Notes: generated from the sequence alone by a model not told the origin. Counted from the stretch's first letter, positions 24,252 through 32,807 are shown. The stretch: 44,326 bases of DNA from an uncultured Pseudomonadota bacterium (GCA_902761495.1 CACWKL010000002.1:1-44326); one strand, 5' to 3'. A program made the numbers and translations.

Positions 24252-25218
24252 TTGAATTGATTTTTTTGATGTCATACTGCAGATAGTGTAGCTTTTTAAT
24301 TTCGATTCGGGCTTGGGAGAGGCTATCCAATATCATTCCACAAGTCAGACTCAGGAACGAAATCATCATGATTCCTGTTGACAGCACCGCCGTCGGCAGC
24401 CTCGGAACCAAGCCCGTCTCCAAAAAAGTCGTCAAAATAGGATAGGCCAACCCAAGCGACAGCAAAAACAATACCAATGATATCATTCCGAAAAACAGCA
24501 ACGGTCTGTTCTCCTTCAGCAACCTGACTATGCTCCATAAAATTTTGAATCCGTCCTTAAACGTACTCAATTTGCTGTGGGAATTTTCCGGTCTTTCGTG
24601 ATAATCGGAATCGACCTCGGCACACGGCAATGACAGAGTCAGCGCATGTATCGACAGCTCCGCCTCGATATCGAATCCGTTGGACGTAATCGGAAAAGTC
24701 TTGACGAACCTTTTTGAAAAAGCGCGATATCCCGAAAAAATGTCCTTGAACTCGCTGTTAAACAGCAGCTTCAGCGCAAAGTTGAACAATTTGTTTCCCC
24801 ACTTGTGTCCCACAGGATAAGCCTTGTCCGAAATTTCGTTTCGCGCCGCCACCACCATATCCATTTGCTCGTCGCGGATGAGATCCAGCATTTTCACGGC
24901 ATCCTCGGACGAATAAGTATTGTCGCCGTCCACCATGATGTACATATCGGCGTTTACGTCGGAAAACATTTTGCGAACAACATTCCCCTTCCCTCTTTTT
25001 CTGGATTTCACGACCACCGCCCCTGCCCTTTCGGCTTCCGTAAAAGTATTGTCGGTGGAACAATTGTCGTAAACATACACCATCGCCTTCGGAAGAACTT
25101 TTTTGAAATCGCTTACGACGTCAAATATCGTACTTTCTTCGTTAAAACATGGGATAAGCACTGCGACAGAAGGTATTTTCACCAGAGTTGCATCGTTAAA
25201 ACTGTTTCGATCGGTCAT
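24244..25218 (-). CDS. Family 2 glycosyltransferase with two C-terminal membrane helices
   Basis: 324 residues of the dolichol-phosphate-mannose-synthase type. GT-A fold with VAVLIPCFNEESTI at the N-terminus, CSTDNT (nucleotide-sugar contact), metal-binding MVDGDNTY at about residue 97, and two transmembrane helices near residues 235-265 and 275-300. This architecture fits polyprenyl-phosphate sugar donors for envelope glycans, but the substrate is unknown. A CtrA-type box lies upstream and GGAGGA gives the translation start. GC content is higher than in neighbours. Confidence 0.88.
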   Translation of the reverse strand: MTDRNSFNDATLVKIPSVAVLIPCFNEESTIFDVVSDFKKVLPKAMVYVYDNCSTDNTFTEAERAGAVVVKSRKRGKGNVVRKMFSDVNADMYIMVDGDNTYSSEDAVKMLDLIRDEQMDMVVAARNEISDKAYPVGHKWGNKLFNFALKLLFNSEFKDIFSGYRAFSKRFVKTFPITSNGFDIEAELSIHALTLSLPCAEVDSDYHERPENSHSKLSTFKDGFKILWSIVRLLKENRPLLFFGMISLVLFLLSLGLAYPILTTFLETGLVPRLPTAVLSTGIMMISFLSLTCGMILDSLSQARIEIKKLHYLQYDIKKINSIT

Positions 25219-25251
25219 TAGTTCCTCCGATGCTATAAAACCACACTAACC

Positions 25252-25268
25252 GTTAACAAAAAGTAAAC
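25252..25268 (-). promoter_or_regulatory. CtrA-type box of the glycosyltransferase gene
   Basis: On the minus strand TTTA-N7-TTAAC, one mismatch from consensus. The following stretch to the ATG at 25218 holds TTTATA as a possible -10, 12 bases beyond the box. Confidence 0.5.
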
Positions 25269-25281
25269 AACCCAACGAAAT

Positions 25282-25304
25282 CGGAGGAGACAATGCCTCC
25301 TCCG
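25282..25304 (-). terminator. Hairpin after the 484-residue protein gene
   Basis: A perfect 8-bp GC-rich stem (CGGAGGAG/CTCCTCCG) with a 7-base loop, 21 bases past the stop of the minus-strand gene. The following U-tract is weak (ATTTCGTTGGG), so termination may be partial or the hairpin may serve as a 3' stabiliser. Confidence 0.5.
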
Positions 25305-25325
25305 GGTGAGAAAAGGGAAAACAGT

Positions 25326-26780
25326 TTAAAGGTTTCTAACAATTTCGAACGGAAGCCACAGTTCGGATTCTTTGTTGTGTTCGTAATCCTTTTCTAATTC
25401 TTTAAATGCGGGCTTTAAGCTTCTTACAAATTTGGGGTCTTTGAATAGACCTGAATTGGATGAAACCATGTTTGAAATAGAATATTCACCACCATCATTC
25501 GGGATTCTTCCTCCTATAGCCGAAACTTGATCAACTATAGCCTTACGAATGTCTATATAACACCTCTTCTTATAAACTAATAAAATCGATGCAAAAACAC
25601 CATTACGAACTAATTGTTCGGCTACTTTTTTATCATCAGCTTTTATCACAGAAAAAATAAAAAAGTTAAGCCTTTCTTTACTTGCAAAATTTAGTTGTCT
25701 AGAACTACCGACAATCCTTGAAGTTTCAGAAAAAGCACTCAAGTAAATGTTTTTGTATTTCAATATCCCTTCATAATCTCCCTTAGGCGGATAAAAATTC
25801 CTCAAAACTTCTTTCTCTCCGGAACGTTTGGTTGAAAGTACTTGTCTAGTCTCTTTCACTTTTTCTATTACTGTTTTTCCTCTTTCTTTGGATACCTCCC
25901 TTTCAATTTCGCGCTCTTCCAGAACCCAATTATCAAAGAAATTTTCTTTAGTTATAGGTTTTCCGTCCAAAGTTATCGTTCCATCGATCGCCGAAACCTT
26001 TATGACAGAGCCCTCGAAATCGAACTTTCCTTCGTTTTGATATGTCTTAATCACATCTTCCACAGGATTTTCATTTGCCGGCACGAAATACAATCCTGAT
26101 TCGTCCACATAGATCAGTCGCTTAACGCCATCGGTAAAGCTTCCGACATCATCAGAAACGTCGTAGACTGCAAACGAATTCCTGCCTATCTCGACATTGC
26201 GCTCGTCCAGTCCGTAAAAAACGCCGTATTTTTTCCCGTCATCAGTTCTGAGAATGATATAGCAGCTGTTGTCTTTGTTTCTGTACAAAATCACTTTCGG
26301 ATTTTCCAACTTATCGTAGGACACGTCATTGGCGTAACGAATCTCTGAGATATCATTCCAATTTTTGAGGTCATCTTTTGTTATTGTTATTACCGTAGTA
26401 GGAGTGGCGTATCCTATTTTTGAATTATTTGATAGATCATAATGATATTGTAAATATAAGTTATATTCTGCATTAACTACACCTATACCGCTAGGACCGT
26501 ACCCGATCTTTATAAACCTGTTTTCCTGAAATTGCTGAGGATTTGCTTGCGTCTGTCCATTCCAGGATTGCTCAGTTTGAGTTTGCACATCTTGGGAAAA
26601 AGCGATGGAATTTCGCCGACTTCTGACTCTTGGACTTGCGTTGCTTTGTGAGGACTCTGCGCTGAATTGCCCTGCCCCCGAAGACGTGCCCTTCCACGGA
26701 TCAATATCATCGCCCATTCCCCAAGCGCAATCTCCGTAAAGCATCGCCGCAACCGAACCTATCAATAAAAATTTGCTCAT
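25326..26780 (-). CDS. Secreted protein of unknown function, 484 residues
   Basis: A signal peptide (about 1-20) precedes a Ser/Gln/Asn-rich, disordered-looking segment (about 25-85). The rest is a beta-rich domain (about 90-270: YLQYHYDLSN, VILYRNKDNSCYIILRTDDG, GLYFVPANENP), a charged helical stretch (about 280-310, EEREIEREVSKERGK) and a globular C-terminus. No family is recognised. The leader carries AGGAGG before the ATG, a CtrA-type box 114 bases upstream and a hairpin after the stop, so it forms a single-gene unit. Its general plan resembles the other exported proteins in the window, without sequence similarity that I can see. Confidence 0.75.
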   Translation of the reverse strand: MSKFLLIGSVAAMLYGDCAWGMGDDIDPWKGTSSGAGQFSAESSQSNASPRVRSRRNSIAFSQDVQTQTEQSWNGQTQANPQQFQENRFIKIGYGPSGIGVVNAEYNLYLQYHYDLSNNSKIGYATPTTVITITKDDLKNWNDISEIRYANDVSYDKLENPKVILYRNKDNSCYIILRTDDGKKYGVFYGLDERNVEIGRNSFAVYDVSDDVGSFTDGVKRLIYVDESGLYFVPANENPVEDVIKTYQNEGKFDFEGSVIKVSAIDGTITLDGKPITKENFFDNWVLEEREIEREVSKERGKTVIEKVKETRQVLSTKRSGEKEVLRNFYPPKGDYEGILKYKNIYLSAFSETSRIVGSSRQLNFASKERLNFFIFSVIKADDKKVAEQLVRNGVFASILLVYKKRCYIDIRKAIVDQVSAIGGRIPNDGGEYSISNMVSSNSGLFKDPKFVRSLKPAFKELEKDYEHNKESELWLPFEIVRNL

Positions 26781-26893
26781 AATTTTATCCTCCTATTGTG
26801 CAAAATTTTTTACAAACAATACCGAAAACACAGCCGAAACACTGAAATGGCAGATCGACTGAAGCGATATGTTCTTAATATTACCGAAAAAAG

Positions 26894-26909
26894 GTTAAGA
26901 CAAAGTTAA
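26894..26909 (-). promoter_or_regulatory. CtrA-type box of the 484-residue secreted-protein gene
   Basis: On the minus strand a perfect TTAA-N7-TTAAC, followed after 10 bases by TAATAT as a -10. The same spacing is seen for the 227-residue secreted protein, and the sequence TTCAAAAAATTAACTTT around the first half-site is shared with it. Confidence 0.6.
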
Positions 26910-26959
26910 TTTTTTGAAGGAAGCAAAAGATAAGGGAAAATTTTTTACAACACTAAGAT

Positions 26960-26984
26960 AAAAAAGCGCCGAATGTCCGACGCT
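26960..26984 (-). terminator. Rho-independent terminator of hup
   Basis: Stem AGCGTCG/CGGCGCT (one G-T pair) with a 6-base loop, followed by TTTTTT on the minus strand; 25 bases past the hup stop. Confidence 0.85.
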
Positions 26985-27009
26985 AAATAAAAAAGAAAAG
27001 ATACCGAGA

Positions 27010-27285
27010 CTATGCTCTTACGGCATCTTTCAATGTCTTTCCGACTCTGAACTTCACGGTCTTGGAAGCAGGTACTTTAATCGTCTCTCCTGTTTTGAAA
27101 TCACGTCCCGGCCTTGCGCTTCTCTCAGCGACTTCGAAAGCTCCGAATCCGATAAGATTCACGTTCTCACCCGCAACTAACATCTTCTTGGTAACTTCCA
27201 TGAAAGCGTCCAACGCAGCTCCTGCATCTTTTACGCTCAACCCAGCCTCTTCGGCCATGGCTCTTACAAATTCTGTCTTATTCAT
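27010..27285 (-). CDS. hup: DNA-binding protein HU
   Basis: 91 residues from the ATG at 27285, placed by AAGGAG nine bases upstream; an in-frame TTG three codons earlier lacks such a site. MNKTEFVRAMAEEAGLSVKDAGAALDA is cut here to its features: N-terminal helices, then GFGAFEVAERSARPGRDFKTGE (arm with the DNA-intercalating Pro) and the FRVGKTLKDAV end. It compacts the nucleoid. It lies downstream of the suhB-type gene but has its own promoter candidate and terminator. Confidence 0.95.
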   Translation of the reverse strand: MNKTEFVRAMAEEAGLSVKDAGAALDAFMEVTKKMLVAGENVNLIGFGAFEVAERSARPGRDFKTGETIKVPASKTVKFRVGKTLKDAVRA

Positions 27286-27313
27286 ACGAAACAACTCCTT
27301 ACAAATTGCCTGA

Positions 27314-27343
27314 ATCCTAGCACAATCAGCGAAAGATCATCAA
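27314..27343 (-). promoter_or_regulatory. Candidate promoter of hup
   Basis: On the minus strand TTGATG, 18-bp spacer, TAGGAT, about 28 bases upstream of the ATG. Confidence 0.45.
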
Positions 27344-27424
27344 TAGACATTTCCACATTTTTCAGTAAAAACAGAAAAAACAGAGCAACTGTTTCAAAAT
27401 TGTCTCAGAAACGGCGATTTCTTT

Positions 27425-28192
27425 TTATATTTGCAGCAATTTCGGAGCCGATGAGCTCAATCCGATATTGGACATAATCACCAAATCTTTCTCAGAACGG
27501 ATTGGTTTTCCGCTCTTGTCCAAAAGGACTCCGCCGGCCTCTCTTATAAGAAGCATTCCCGCAGCGATATCCCACTCGTTTGAATTCGGTGTACTGTAAA
27601 GCACATCAAAACGACCCGCCGCCAAATAAGCCATGTCCAAGGTCATCGATCCTGATTTCCTCGTGCTTTGATTTAATGATTTCGGAGCTCCCGGCAAATT
27701 CCCCAACGAAACCAACAAGTCACCTAATCTGTTTCTGTTGGACACCCGAATTTTGCGGTCATTCAAATAAGCACCGTAGCCTTTTTCGGCCCAAAACATT
27801 TCATTTTTCACAGGATCATAAGTAACAGCAGCGACTACTTCTTCATTTTTCTTCAAAGCAACAGAAATCGCCCAATGAGGAAATCCGTGCATATAGTTAA
27901 AAGTTCCATCCAGCGGATCTATGACCCACTTGTACGTCGGATCTTCCCCGACAACTTCTCCCGACTCCTCCGTAATCATGGAGTAGCTTGGCCTTGCGAA
28001 AGAAAGCTCTTTTCTCAGCAGCTTATCCGCTCTCAAATCAGCACTTGTAACAAAGGTTTCATTTCTCTTTACGGAAACCTGCAAATTTTCCAACTCATTG
28101 AAATCTCTAAGCAACCCCTTGGAGGCTTTCACCACAGCTTTGGTCATGACAGTGATAATCGATGACTGATTTGGTAACTTCACACTGATCAT
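27425..28192 (-). CDS. suhB: Inositol-1-monophosphatase family protein (SuhB type)
   Basis: 255 residues. Metal-binding motif IDPLDGTFNYMHGFP (canonical DPIDGTTNF), the upstream TEESGE, and C-terminal NEWDIAAGMLLIREAGG are all present. It is a Mg-dependent sugar-alcohol phosphatase; in E. coli the homologue also binds RNA polymerase with NusA during rRNA antitermination. GAGGAGGT gives the ATG start. The rpsI terminator lies in the 124-base gap upstream; no promoter stands out there. Confidence 0.88.
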   Translation of the reverse strand: MISVKLPNQSSIITVMTKAVVKASKGLLRDFNELENLQVSVKRNETFVTSADLRADKLLRKELSFARPSYSMITEESGEVVGEDPTYKWVIDPLDGTFNYMHGFPHWAISVALKKNEEVVAAVTYDPVKNEMFWAEKGYGAYLNDRKIRVSNRNRLGDLLVSLGNLPGAPKSLNQSTRKSGSMTLDMAYLAAGRFDVLYSTPNSNEWDIAAGMLLIREAGGVLLDKSGKPIRSEKDLVIMSNIGLSSSAPKLLQI

Positions 28193-28253
28193 TTACTACC
28201 TCCTCTTCTGGAATATGAACAACTCGCCGCTCACCCGCACCCCTGTTCCCGGG

Positions 28254-28292
28254 AAAAAAGAGGCTCCCGACCCATAAAAAATCGAAAGCCTC
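28254..28292 (-). terminator. Rho-independent terminator of rplM-rpsI
   Basis: On the minus strand GAGGCT/AGCCTC with an inner CGA/TCG pair and an AT-rich loop, followed by TTTTTT; 25 bases past the rpsI stop. Confidence 0.85.
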
Positions 28293-28316
28293 GAAAATTT
28301 CGTAACGATAAAAATA

Positions 28317-28739
28317 TTATCTCTTTGAGAACTGGAAGCTGCGTCGGGCTTTCATCAACCCATACTTCTTCCTCTCAACGGTACGGCTGTCCCTGGTCAT
28401 CATACCAGCGGATTTCAACGCCGGACGCAAATCGGGTTCATAATCAACTAACGCTCTGCTAATCCCATGACGAACAGCCCCAGCTTGACCCGATAATCCA
28501 CCACCACGAACAGTACAGAATACATCGTAACGACACACTCTGTCAGTAACAGAAAACGGCTGCAGCACCAAAGTCTGTAAAACAGAACGACCGAAATACT
28601 CTGCCATCTTACGCCCGTTGACTACGATTTCACCACTTCCCGGCTTTAACCAAACACGAGCAACTGACTCTTTACGACGTCCTGTCCCGTAAGTCCTGCC
28701 AAAAGAATCAACTTTGATTTCAACTTTCTCTTCTGACAT
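28317..28739 (-). CDS. rpsI: 30S ribosomal protein S9
   Basis: 140 residues. N-terminal extension typical of alphaproteobacteria, then [37 protein letters not shown] and the basic tail ending in SKR that reaches the P-site tRNA. It follows rplM by two bases. Confidence 0.97.
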   Translation of the reverse strand: MSEEKVEIKVDSFGRTYGTGRRKESVARVWLKPGSGEIVVNGRKMAEYFGRSVLQTLVLQPFSVTDRVCRYDVFCTVRGGGLSGQAGAVRHGISRALVDYEPDLRPALKSAGMMTRDSRTVERKKYGLMKARRSFQFSKR

Positions 28740-28741
28740 TA

Positions 28742-29209
28742 TTAACTCCTCTTTACGTTCTTAGAATTCATCGAAGCAATATCCAACACCTTCGGCTGCT
28801 GACCAGCATGAGGATGCTCCCCTCCACGATATACTTTCAAATTCTTCAGCATTTGACGTCCCAAAGGCCCCTTTGGCAACATCCGCCTGACTGCATTTTC
28901 AATAGCTCTCTCCGGATGAGCACCTGTCAAAATATTCTTAAGGCTTCTTTCCTTAATTCCCCCCGGATATCCAGTGTGCCAATAAAACTTGTGATCGTCT
29001 AACTTGTTATTTCCCGTCACCTGAACCTTTTCCGCATTGATAACAACAACATTATCGCCACAATTCATGTTAGGAGAAAACTCCGGCTTATGCTTTCCTC
29101 TCAAATAAGAAGCAACAACCGCAGATAATCTTCCCAAAATCAAGCCTTCCGCGTCCACAACGAACCAACCTCTCTTGACTTGACCCTGCTTTAGAGAAAA
29201 CGTTCCCAT
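28742..29209 (-). CDS. rplM: 50S ribosomal protein L13
   Basis: 155 residues. [25 protein letters not shown] and [15 protein letters not shown] are the L13 hallmarks, with [19 protein letters not shown] later. GAGGGATAG precedes the ATG. It forms the rplM-rpsI operon and has its own good promoter after nusG. Confidence 0.97.
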   Translation of the reverse strand: MGTFSLKQGQVKRGWFVVDAEGLILGRLSAVVASYLRGKHKPEFSPNMNCGDNVVVINAEKVQVTGNNKLDDHKFYWHTGYPGGIKERSLKNILTGAHPERAIENAVRRMLPKGPLGRQMLKNLKVYRGGEHPHAGQQPKVLDIASMNSKNVKRS

Positions 29210-29233
29210 ACTCTATCCCTCACTTGCATGTAG

Positions 29234-29262
29234 TTTATAACAATATTAACTATATTCTTCAA
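29234..29262 (-). promoter_or_regulatory. Sigma70 promoter of rplM-rpsI
   Basis: On the minus strand TTGAAG, 17-bp spacer, TATAAA, in the 61-base gap after nusG and 24 bases upstream of the rplM start. Confidence 0.65.
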
Positions 29263-29270
29263 CCCTATGT

Positions 29271-29798
29271 TTAAAGAATTTTCTCGACCTGAGCAAAGCC
29301 CAAATCGACGTTTGTGGATCTTCCGAAAATAGACACAGAAACCTTCACCCTTTCTTTTTCGGGATCAACTTCCTCAATTACCCCCTGGAAAGATGCAAAC
29401 GGACCGTCACAAACTGTGACCGCATCTCCGACCTCGTAAGTAACTGTGTGTTTAATGTTGTTAGCACTGTCTTCTACTCTCTTCACAATCCTCTGAACTT
29501 CTGCTGTTGAGAGAGGTAACGGCTTCCCTCTTGCACCAAGAAATCCGGAAACTTTTGAAATCCCTCTCACCAAATGCCACGTCTCGTCGGTAAGAGCCAT
29601 TTGAACCAATATATATCCAGGGAAAAACTTTCTTTCACTCTTTACTTTTTCCCCTTTCTTTATCTCGACAACTTCCTCCGTCGGAATCAATATCTCCCCA
29701 AACATCGAAGACAAATCTCTTTTTTTAGCGGCATCGTATATTGCTTCCAAGACTCTCTGCTCAAATCCCGAATATACGTTAACTACATACCATCTCAT
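29271..29798 (-). CDS. nusG: Transcription elongation/antitermination factor NusG
   Basis: 175 residues. NGN domain beginning MRWYVVNVYSGFE with FFPGYILVQM, and the C-terminal KOW domain VGDAVTVCDGPFASFQGVIEEVD. It follows secE by 10 bases. The ribosomal rplKAJL genes that usually follow are replaced here by rplM-rpsI. Confidence 0.97.
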   Translation of the reverse strand: MRWYVVNVYSGFEQRVLEAIYDAAKKRDLSSMFGEILIPTEEVVEIKKGEKVKSERKFFPGYILVQMALTDETWHLVRGISKVSGFLGARGKPLPLSTAEVQRIVKRVEDSANNIKHTVTYEVGDAVTVCDGPFASFQGVIEEVDPEKERVKVSVSIFGRSTNVDLGFAQVEKIL

Positions 29799-29808
29799 AA
29801 TTCCGCTC

Positions 29809-29994
29809 CTAAACTCCCAAGATCTTGGTTAGACACCAGACAATAAACGAATCCGCAACGAAAAAGTAAATCATTACGAAAATGATCATCAATATAACTG
29901 CAACAGTCATCCCCATGGTCTCTTTCTGCGTAGGCCACGTGACCCTTTGTAACTCTCTTTTTACCTGACTAACAAACTCCGCGGGACTTATCAT
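29809..29994 (-). CDS. secE: Preprotein translocase subunit SecE
   Basis: 61 residues with a single transmembrane helix, the short form. The amphipathic segment FVSQVKRELQRVTWPTQKE is the conserved SecE element and the membrane helix covers about 28-55. GAGG precedes the ATG. It lies directly after tRNA-Trp. Confidence 0.95.
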   Translation of the reverse strand: MISPAEFVSQVKRELQRVTWPTQKETMGMTVAVILMIIFVMIYFFVADSFIVWCLTKILGV

Positions 29995-30008
29995 TTATAA
30001 CCTCTCTA

Positions 30009-30086
30009 TGGCAGGGGCGGAGGGAATCGAACCCCCAACCTACGGTTTTGGAGACCGCCACTCTAGCCTAATTGAGCTACACCCCT
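30009..30086 (-). tRNA. trnW: tRNA-Trp (anticodon CCA)
   Basis: On the minus strand the acceptor stem AGGGGTG/CGCCCCT is closed, the anticodon loop is CTCCAAA, the T-arm is GGGGGTTCGATTCCCTC, the discriminator is G, and the CCA end is encoded. All bacterial tRNA-Trp hallmarks fit. The tRNA-Trp-secE-nusG order is conserved in many bacteria. Confidence 0.97.
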
Positions 30087-30088
30087 AT

Positions 30089-30115
30089 AAAACCCTAACA
30101 TTTCGCCGTTAGGGT
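30089..30115 (-). terminator. Hairpin between ftsZ and tRNA-Trp, probable ftsZ terminator
   Basis: On the minus strand ACCCTAAC/GTTAGGGT, a perfect 8-bp stem with an 8-base loop, followed by only TTTAT. Three bases later the mature tRNA starts. It can stop ftsZ transcription, or act as a leader structure for tRNA processing if read-through occurs. Confidence 0.6.
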
Positions 30116-30139
30116 ATCATATATTCAAACAAAACACAA

Positions 30140-31504
30140 TTAGGAGTTACGACGTAAAAACGCAGGAATCTCCAAATCCTCTTCCTGTTGCTCCGACACT
30201 CTGGTCACTTGCTGATCCGAACCCTCTTCATTCCTCTTGGAAGAAAACGTTCTAATCCCCGTTAACCTCTCAAACAACGACCTCTTCTTCTTCGGCTTTT
30301 CGTTGGAAATCACTCCCAGAGTGCGCTCCTGCCCACCTTCAACTCGAGCATTAACAACGACTTTTTCTTGAACGGTCTCAACCTGACCGACATTCTCGTT
30401 AGACGCAACAGCTTCAGCGGCCTGAGCATTTGCCGATTCTTTCTCTTCCAACTTCATCAGTTTTTCTTTTACCGCCTCTGCCTCGATCCCGGTAGCCACA
30501 ACAGAAACTCTCATGTGTCCATTCATTTTTTCATCAAAAGTAGAACCGAAAATAATTCTCGCCTCAGGATCCACTTCCTCTCTGATTCTGTTAGCCGCTT
30601 CATCTACTTCGTAAAGGGTCATATCATACCCACCGGTAATATTGATCAGAATTCCACGGGCACCTTTCATGGAAACATCGTCCAGCAACGGATTGGATAT
30701 CGCTGCTTCTGCCGCCTCTATCGCGCGCCTCTCGCCTTCTGCTTCTCCGGTTCCCATCATAGCTTTACCCATTTCGCTCATGACCGTTTTGATATCCGCG
30801 AAGTCCAAATTAATCAACCCAGGCATAACCATCAGATCGGTAACTCCCTGGACACCTGCTCTCAAAACGTTATCCGCCATACGGAAAGCATCCGCAAAAG
30901 TAGTTTTTTCGTTCGCAACGCGGAACAAATTCTGGTTAGGAATAACGAGTAACGTGTCAACATACTGCTGCAACTCATCAATTCCTTTCTCTGCGAATCG
31001 CATCCTGTTCGTGCCTTCAAAATGGAAAGGCTTCGTTACAACACCGATTGTCAGAATCCCCATTTCTTTAGCTAGTCTCGCAACAACAGGAGCTGCTCCG
31101 GTACCGGTTCCTCCTCCCATTCCTGCAGTAATAAATACCATGTTACTGTTTTTTATATGGGAAACGATATCCTCTATGGCTTCCTCTGCTGCAGCACGCC
31201 CCACATCCGGACGAGCACCTGCACCCAATCCGCGAGTAATTTCCAACCCCAACTGAATTCTCTTCTCACAAAGCGACTGCGTAAGGGCTTGAGCATCAGC
31301 GTTTGCAACAACAAATTCAACCCCCTTTAGATCGGAATTAATCATGTTATTGACGGCATTACCACCGGCTCCACCAATACCGATCACCGTAATCTTCGGT
31401 CTCAAAAAACCTTCAGAATCGGAAAACGAATTTTCTGCAAAAAAATCCCCCTGCTGACTTTTGTTCTCAGCCACTACATTTTCCGTAATACTTTCTCCAG
31501 CCAT
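30140..31504 (-). CDS. ftsZ: Cell division protein FtsZ
   Basis: Tubulin-like GTPase of the division ring. 454 residues from the ATG at 31504 (GGGGAA upstream; an in-frame GTG five codons earlier is unlikely). [14 protein letters not shown], the [11 protein letters not shown] signature loop and the T7 loop ([10 protein letters not shown]) are intact. A linker of about 100 residues leads to the conserved tail [12 protein letters not shown] that binds partner proteins. lpxC, often next, is absent; a hairpin and tRNA-Trp follow. Confidence 0.97.
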   Translation of the reverse strand: MAGESITENVVAENKSQQGDFFAENSFSDSEGFLRPKITVIGIGGAGGNAVNNMINSDLKGVEFVVANADAQALTQSLCEKRIQLGLEITRGLGAGARPDVGRAAAEEAIEDIVSHIKNSNMVFITAGMGGGTGTGAAPVVARLAKEMGILTIGVVTKPFHFEGTNRMRFAEKGIDELQQYVDTLLVIPNQNLFRVANEKTTFADAFRMADNVLRAGVQGVTDLMVMPGLINLDFADIKTVMSEMGKAMMGTGEAEGERRAIEAAEAAISNPLLDDVSMKGARGILINITGGYDMTLYEVDEAANRIREEVDPEARIIFGSTFDEKMNGHMRVSVVATGIEAEAVKEKLMKLEEKESANAQAAEAVASNENVGQVETVQEKVVVNARVEGGQERTLGVISNEKPKKKRSLFERLTGIRTFSSKRNEEGSDQQVTRVSEQQEEDLEIPAFLRRNS

Positions 31505-31763
31505 AAAAATTCCCCACACAACAACACGTCAGTTCATTCTATAGTACGACCCCCTGAATTACAAGTTATTTTCGAGACAATTTACGGTTTTTTTAGGGAA
31601 TTTCTCATCATTATTTTTTCCCGAAATTATTTTAACAAGTTCCACCACAAATCTTTCAAAAATATGGCAAAAACAGATCAAAAAGACAACCATTAAGACT
31701 CTACCTGTTGACCTTTCGAAATTCAGCTATTAATAATCGAACTCTCCTAAATGATATACAAAA
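31505..31763 (-). promoter_or_regulatory. ftsZ upstream spacer with weak promoter candidate
   Basis: 259 bases between the ankyrin gene and ftsZ. The only promoter-like pair on the minus strand is TTGTAA with a 15-bp spacer to TATAGA at about 31539-31565. No CtrA box, terminator or gene could be supported. AT-rich runs occupy 31590-31660. Confidence 0.3.
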
Positions 31764-32687
31764 TTACTTAGCCCCAGCTGCTCCTAATATTCGGACAATT
31801 CCGCTAAATCCGCGCATACGTGCTATTTCTAAAGGTGTACGTCCTCCTTCATCTTTTTCATCAATATTTGCTCCTTTTATTATTAACAATCTCACAGTGT
31901 TTCCACTATCCGCCTTAACCGCAACGTGCAAAGGGGTCTCTCCGTTTTCATTTTTCTTATTAATATCCAATCCGAGCCCTAACATATATTTCAAAATATT
32001 TCCGTTATGGCTTCCCGCAGCAATATGCAAAGGGGTCTCTCCTCGCTTATTCTCTCTGTAAATATCCGCTCCAAGTTCTATCAACAATTTTACCATTCCA
32101 TCCATGTGTGCACTAATTGCAAAATACAGAGTACTATACCCATTTTCATCTTCTTCACTAATATTCGCATTATGCGCAATCAGATATTTCACCATATCTT
32201 CATTATTATTTCCCATTGCAATACGCAAGGGAGTAAATCCGGATCCGCTTTCCTCATTAACGTATGCACCATGTTCTACCAGTGATTTCACAACATCATC
32301 ATAATCATATTGGCACGCTCGATGCAAAGCAGACCACCCGTATTGACCTTTTTTATTAACATCCGCGCCGTGATCTATCAGACACGTTGCTAATTTTGGA
32401 TGCCCGTTAATCAACGCTTCGATTAGTGGAGTATTTCCATCGCTATTCCGAAAATTAAGGACCTCTTCTACATGTAAACTTAAAGACGTTGAAGCAGTGC
32501 CTTTATCATCCTGAATGCGTCTTATTTCTGATTTCACTTTTTCCATTTTTGTCGATTCTGTATTACCTTTCTCTGACACTATTTTGAGTATTGCGGCTTT
32601 TTGATCCGACGCTACACACCTCTGCTGCATTCCAAGTGCTGAAGCTGATGTAAACAATATACTTACAATTATCAAAGTTTTTTTCAT
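31764..32687 (-). CDS. Secreted ankyrin-repeat protein between ftsA and ftsZ
   Basis: 307 residues. A signal peptide (about 1-20) precedes a short helical segment. Seven ankyrin repeats of 33 residues fill about 82-307, with the consensus words GNTPLIEA, GWSALHRA, GFTPLRIA, GYSTLYFA, GETPLHIA, GETPLHVA and GRTPLEIA. Ankyrin proteins bind protein partners and are common exported factors of intracellular bacteria, but periplasmic ones also exist. It has its own good promoter and AGGAGG, so it is an independent unit placed inside the division cluster. Confidence 0.92.
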   Translation of the reverse strand: MKKTLIIVSILFTSASALGMQQRCVASDQKAAILKIVSEKGNTESTKMEKVKSEIRRIQDDKGTASTSLSLHVEEVLNFRNSDGNTPLIEALINGHPKLATCLIDHGADVNKKGQYGWSALHRACQYDYDDVVKSLVEHGAYVNEESGSGFTPLRIAMGNNNEDMVKYLIAHNANISEEDENGYSTLYFAISAHMDGMVKLLIELGADIYRENKRGETPLHIAAGSHNGNILKYMLGLGLDINKKNENGETPLHVAVKADSGNTVRLLIIKGANIDEKDEGGRTPLEIARMRGFSGIVRILGAAGAK

Positions 32688-32716
32688 ATTATCCTCCTTC
32701 TATACACTCAATTACT

Positions 32717-32745
32717 TGTATAATGGGTGCTTTAAAAATTGACAA
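32717..32745 (-). promoter_or_regulatory. Sigma70 promoter of the ankyrin gene
   Basis: On the minus strand TTGTCA (32740-32745), 17-bp spacer, TATACA (32717-32722), 29 bases ahead of the ATG. One of the best matches in the window. Confidence 0.7.
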
Positions 32746-32795
32746 GTATAAATCTGAATTTTTAAATAATTTATGTAAATATATAGATGACTAAC

Positions 32796-32807
32796 TATAG
32801 CGCTATA
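32796..32807. repeat. 12-bp perfect palindrome across the ftsA stop
   Basis: TATAGCGCTATA. It includes the ftsA stop codon. It could be chance, a weak 3' hairpin or a binding site. Confidence 0.35.

Noticed and set aside
30642-31256. 204-residue plus-strand frame inside ftsZ
   Set aside because: Shadow of ftsZ codon use; no start signal and no family resemblance.
31505-31763. CtrA site upstream of ftsZ, expected by analogy with Caulobacter
   Set aside because: TTAA words occur on the minus strand but none has a partner at N7 spacing.
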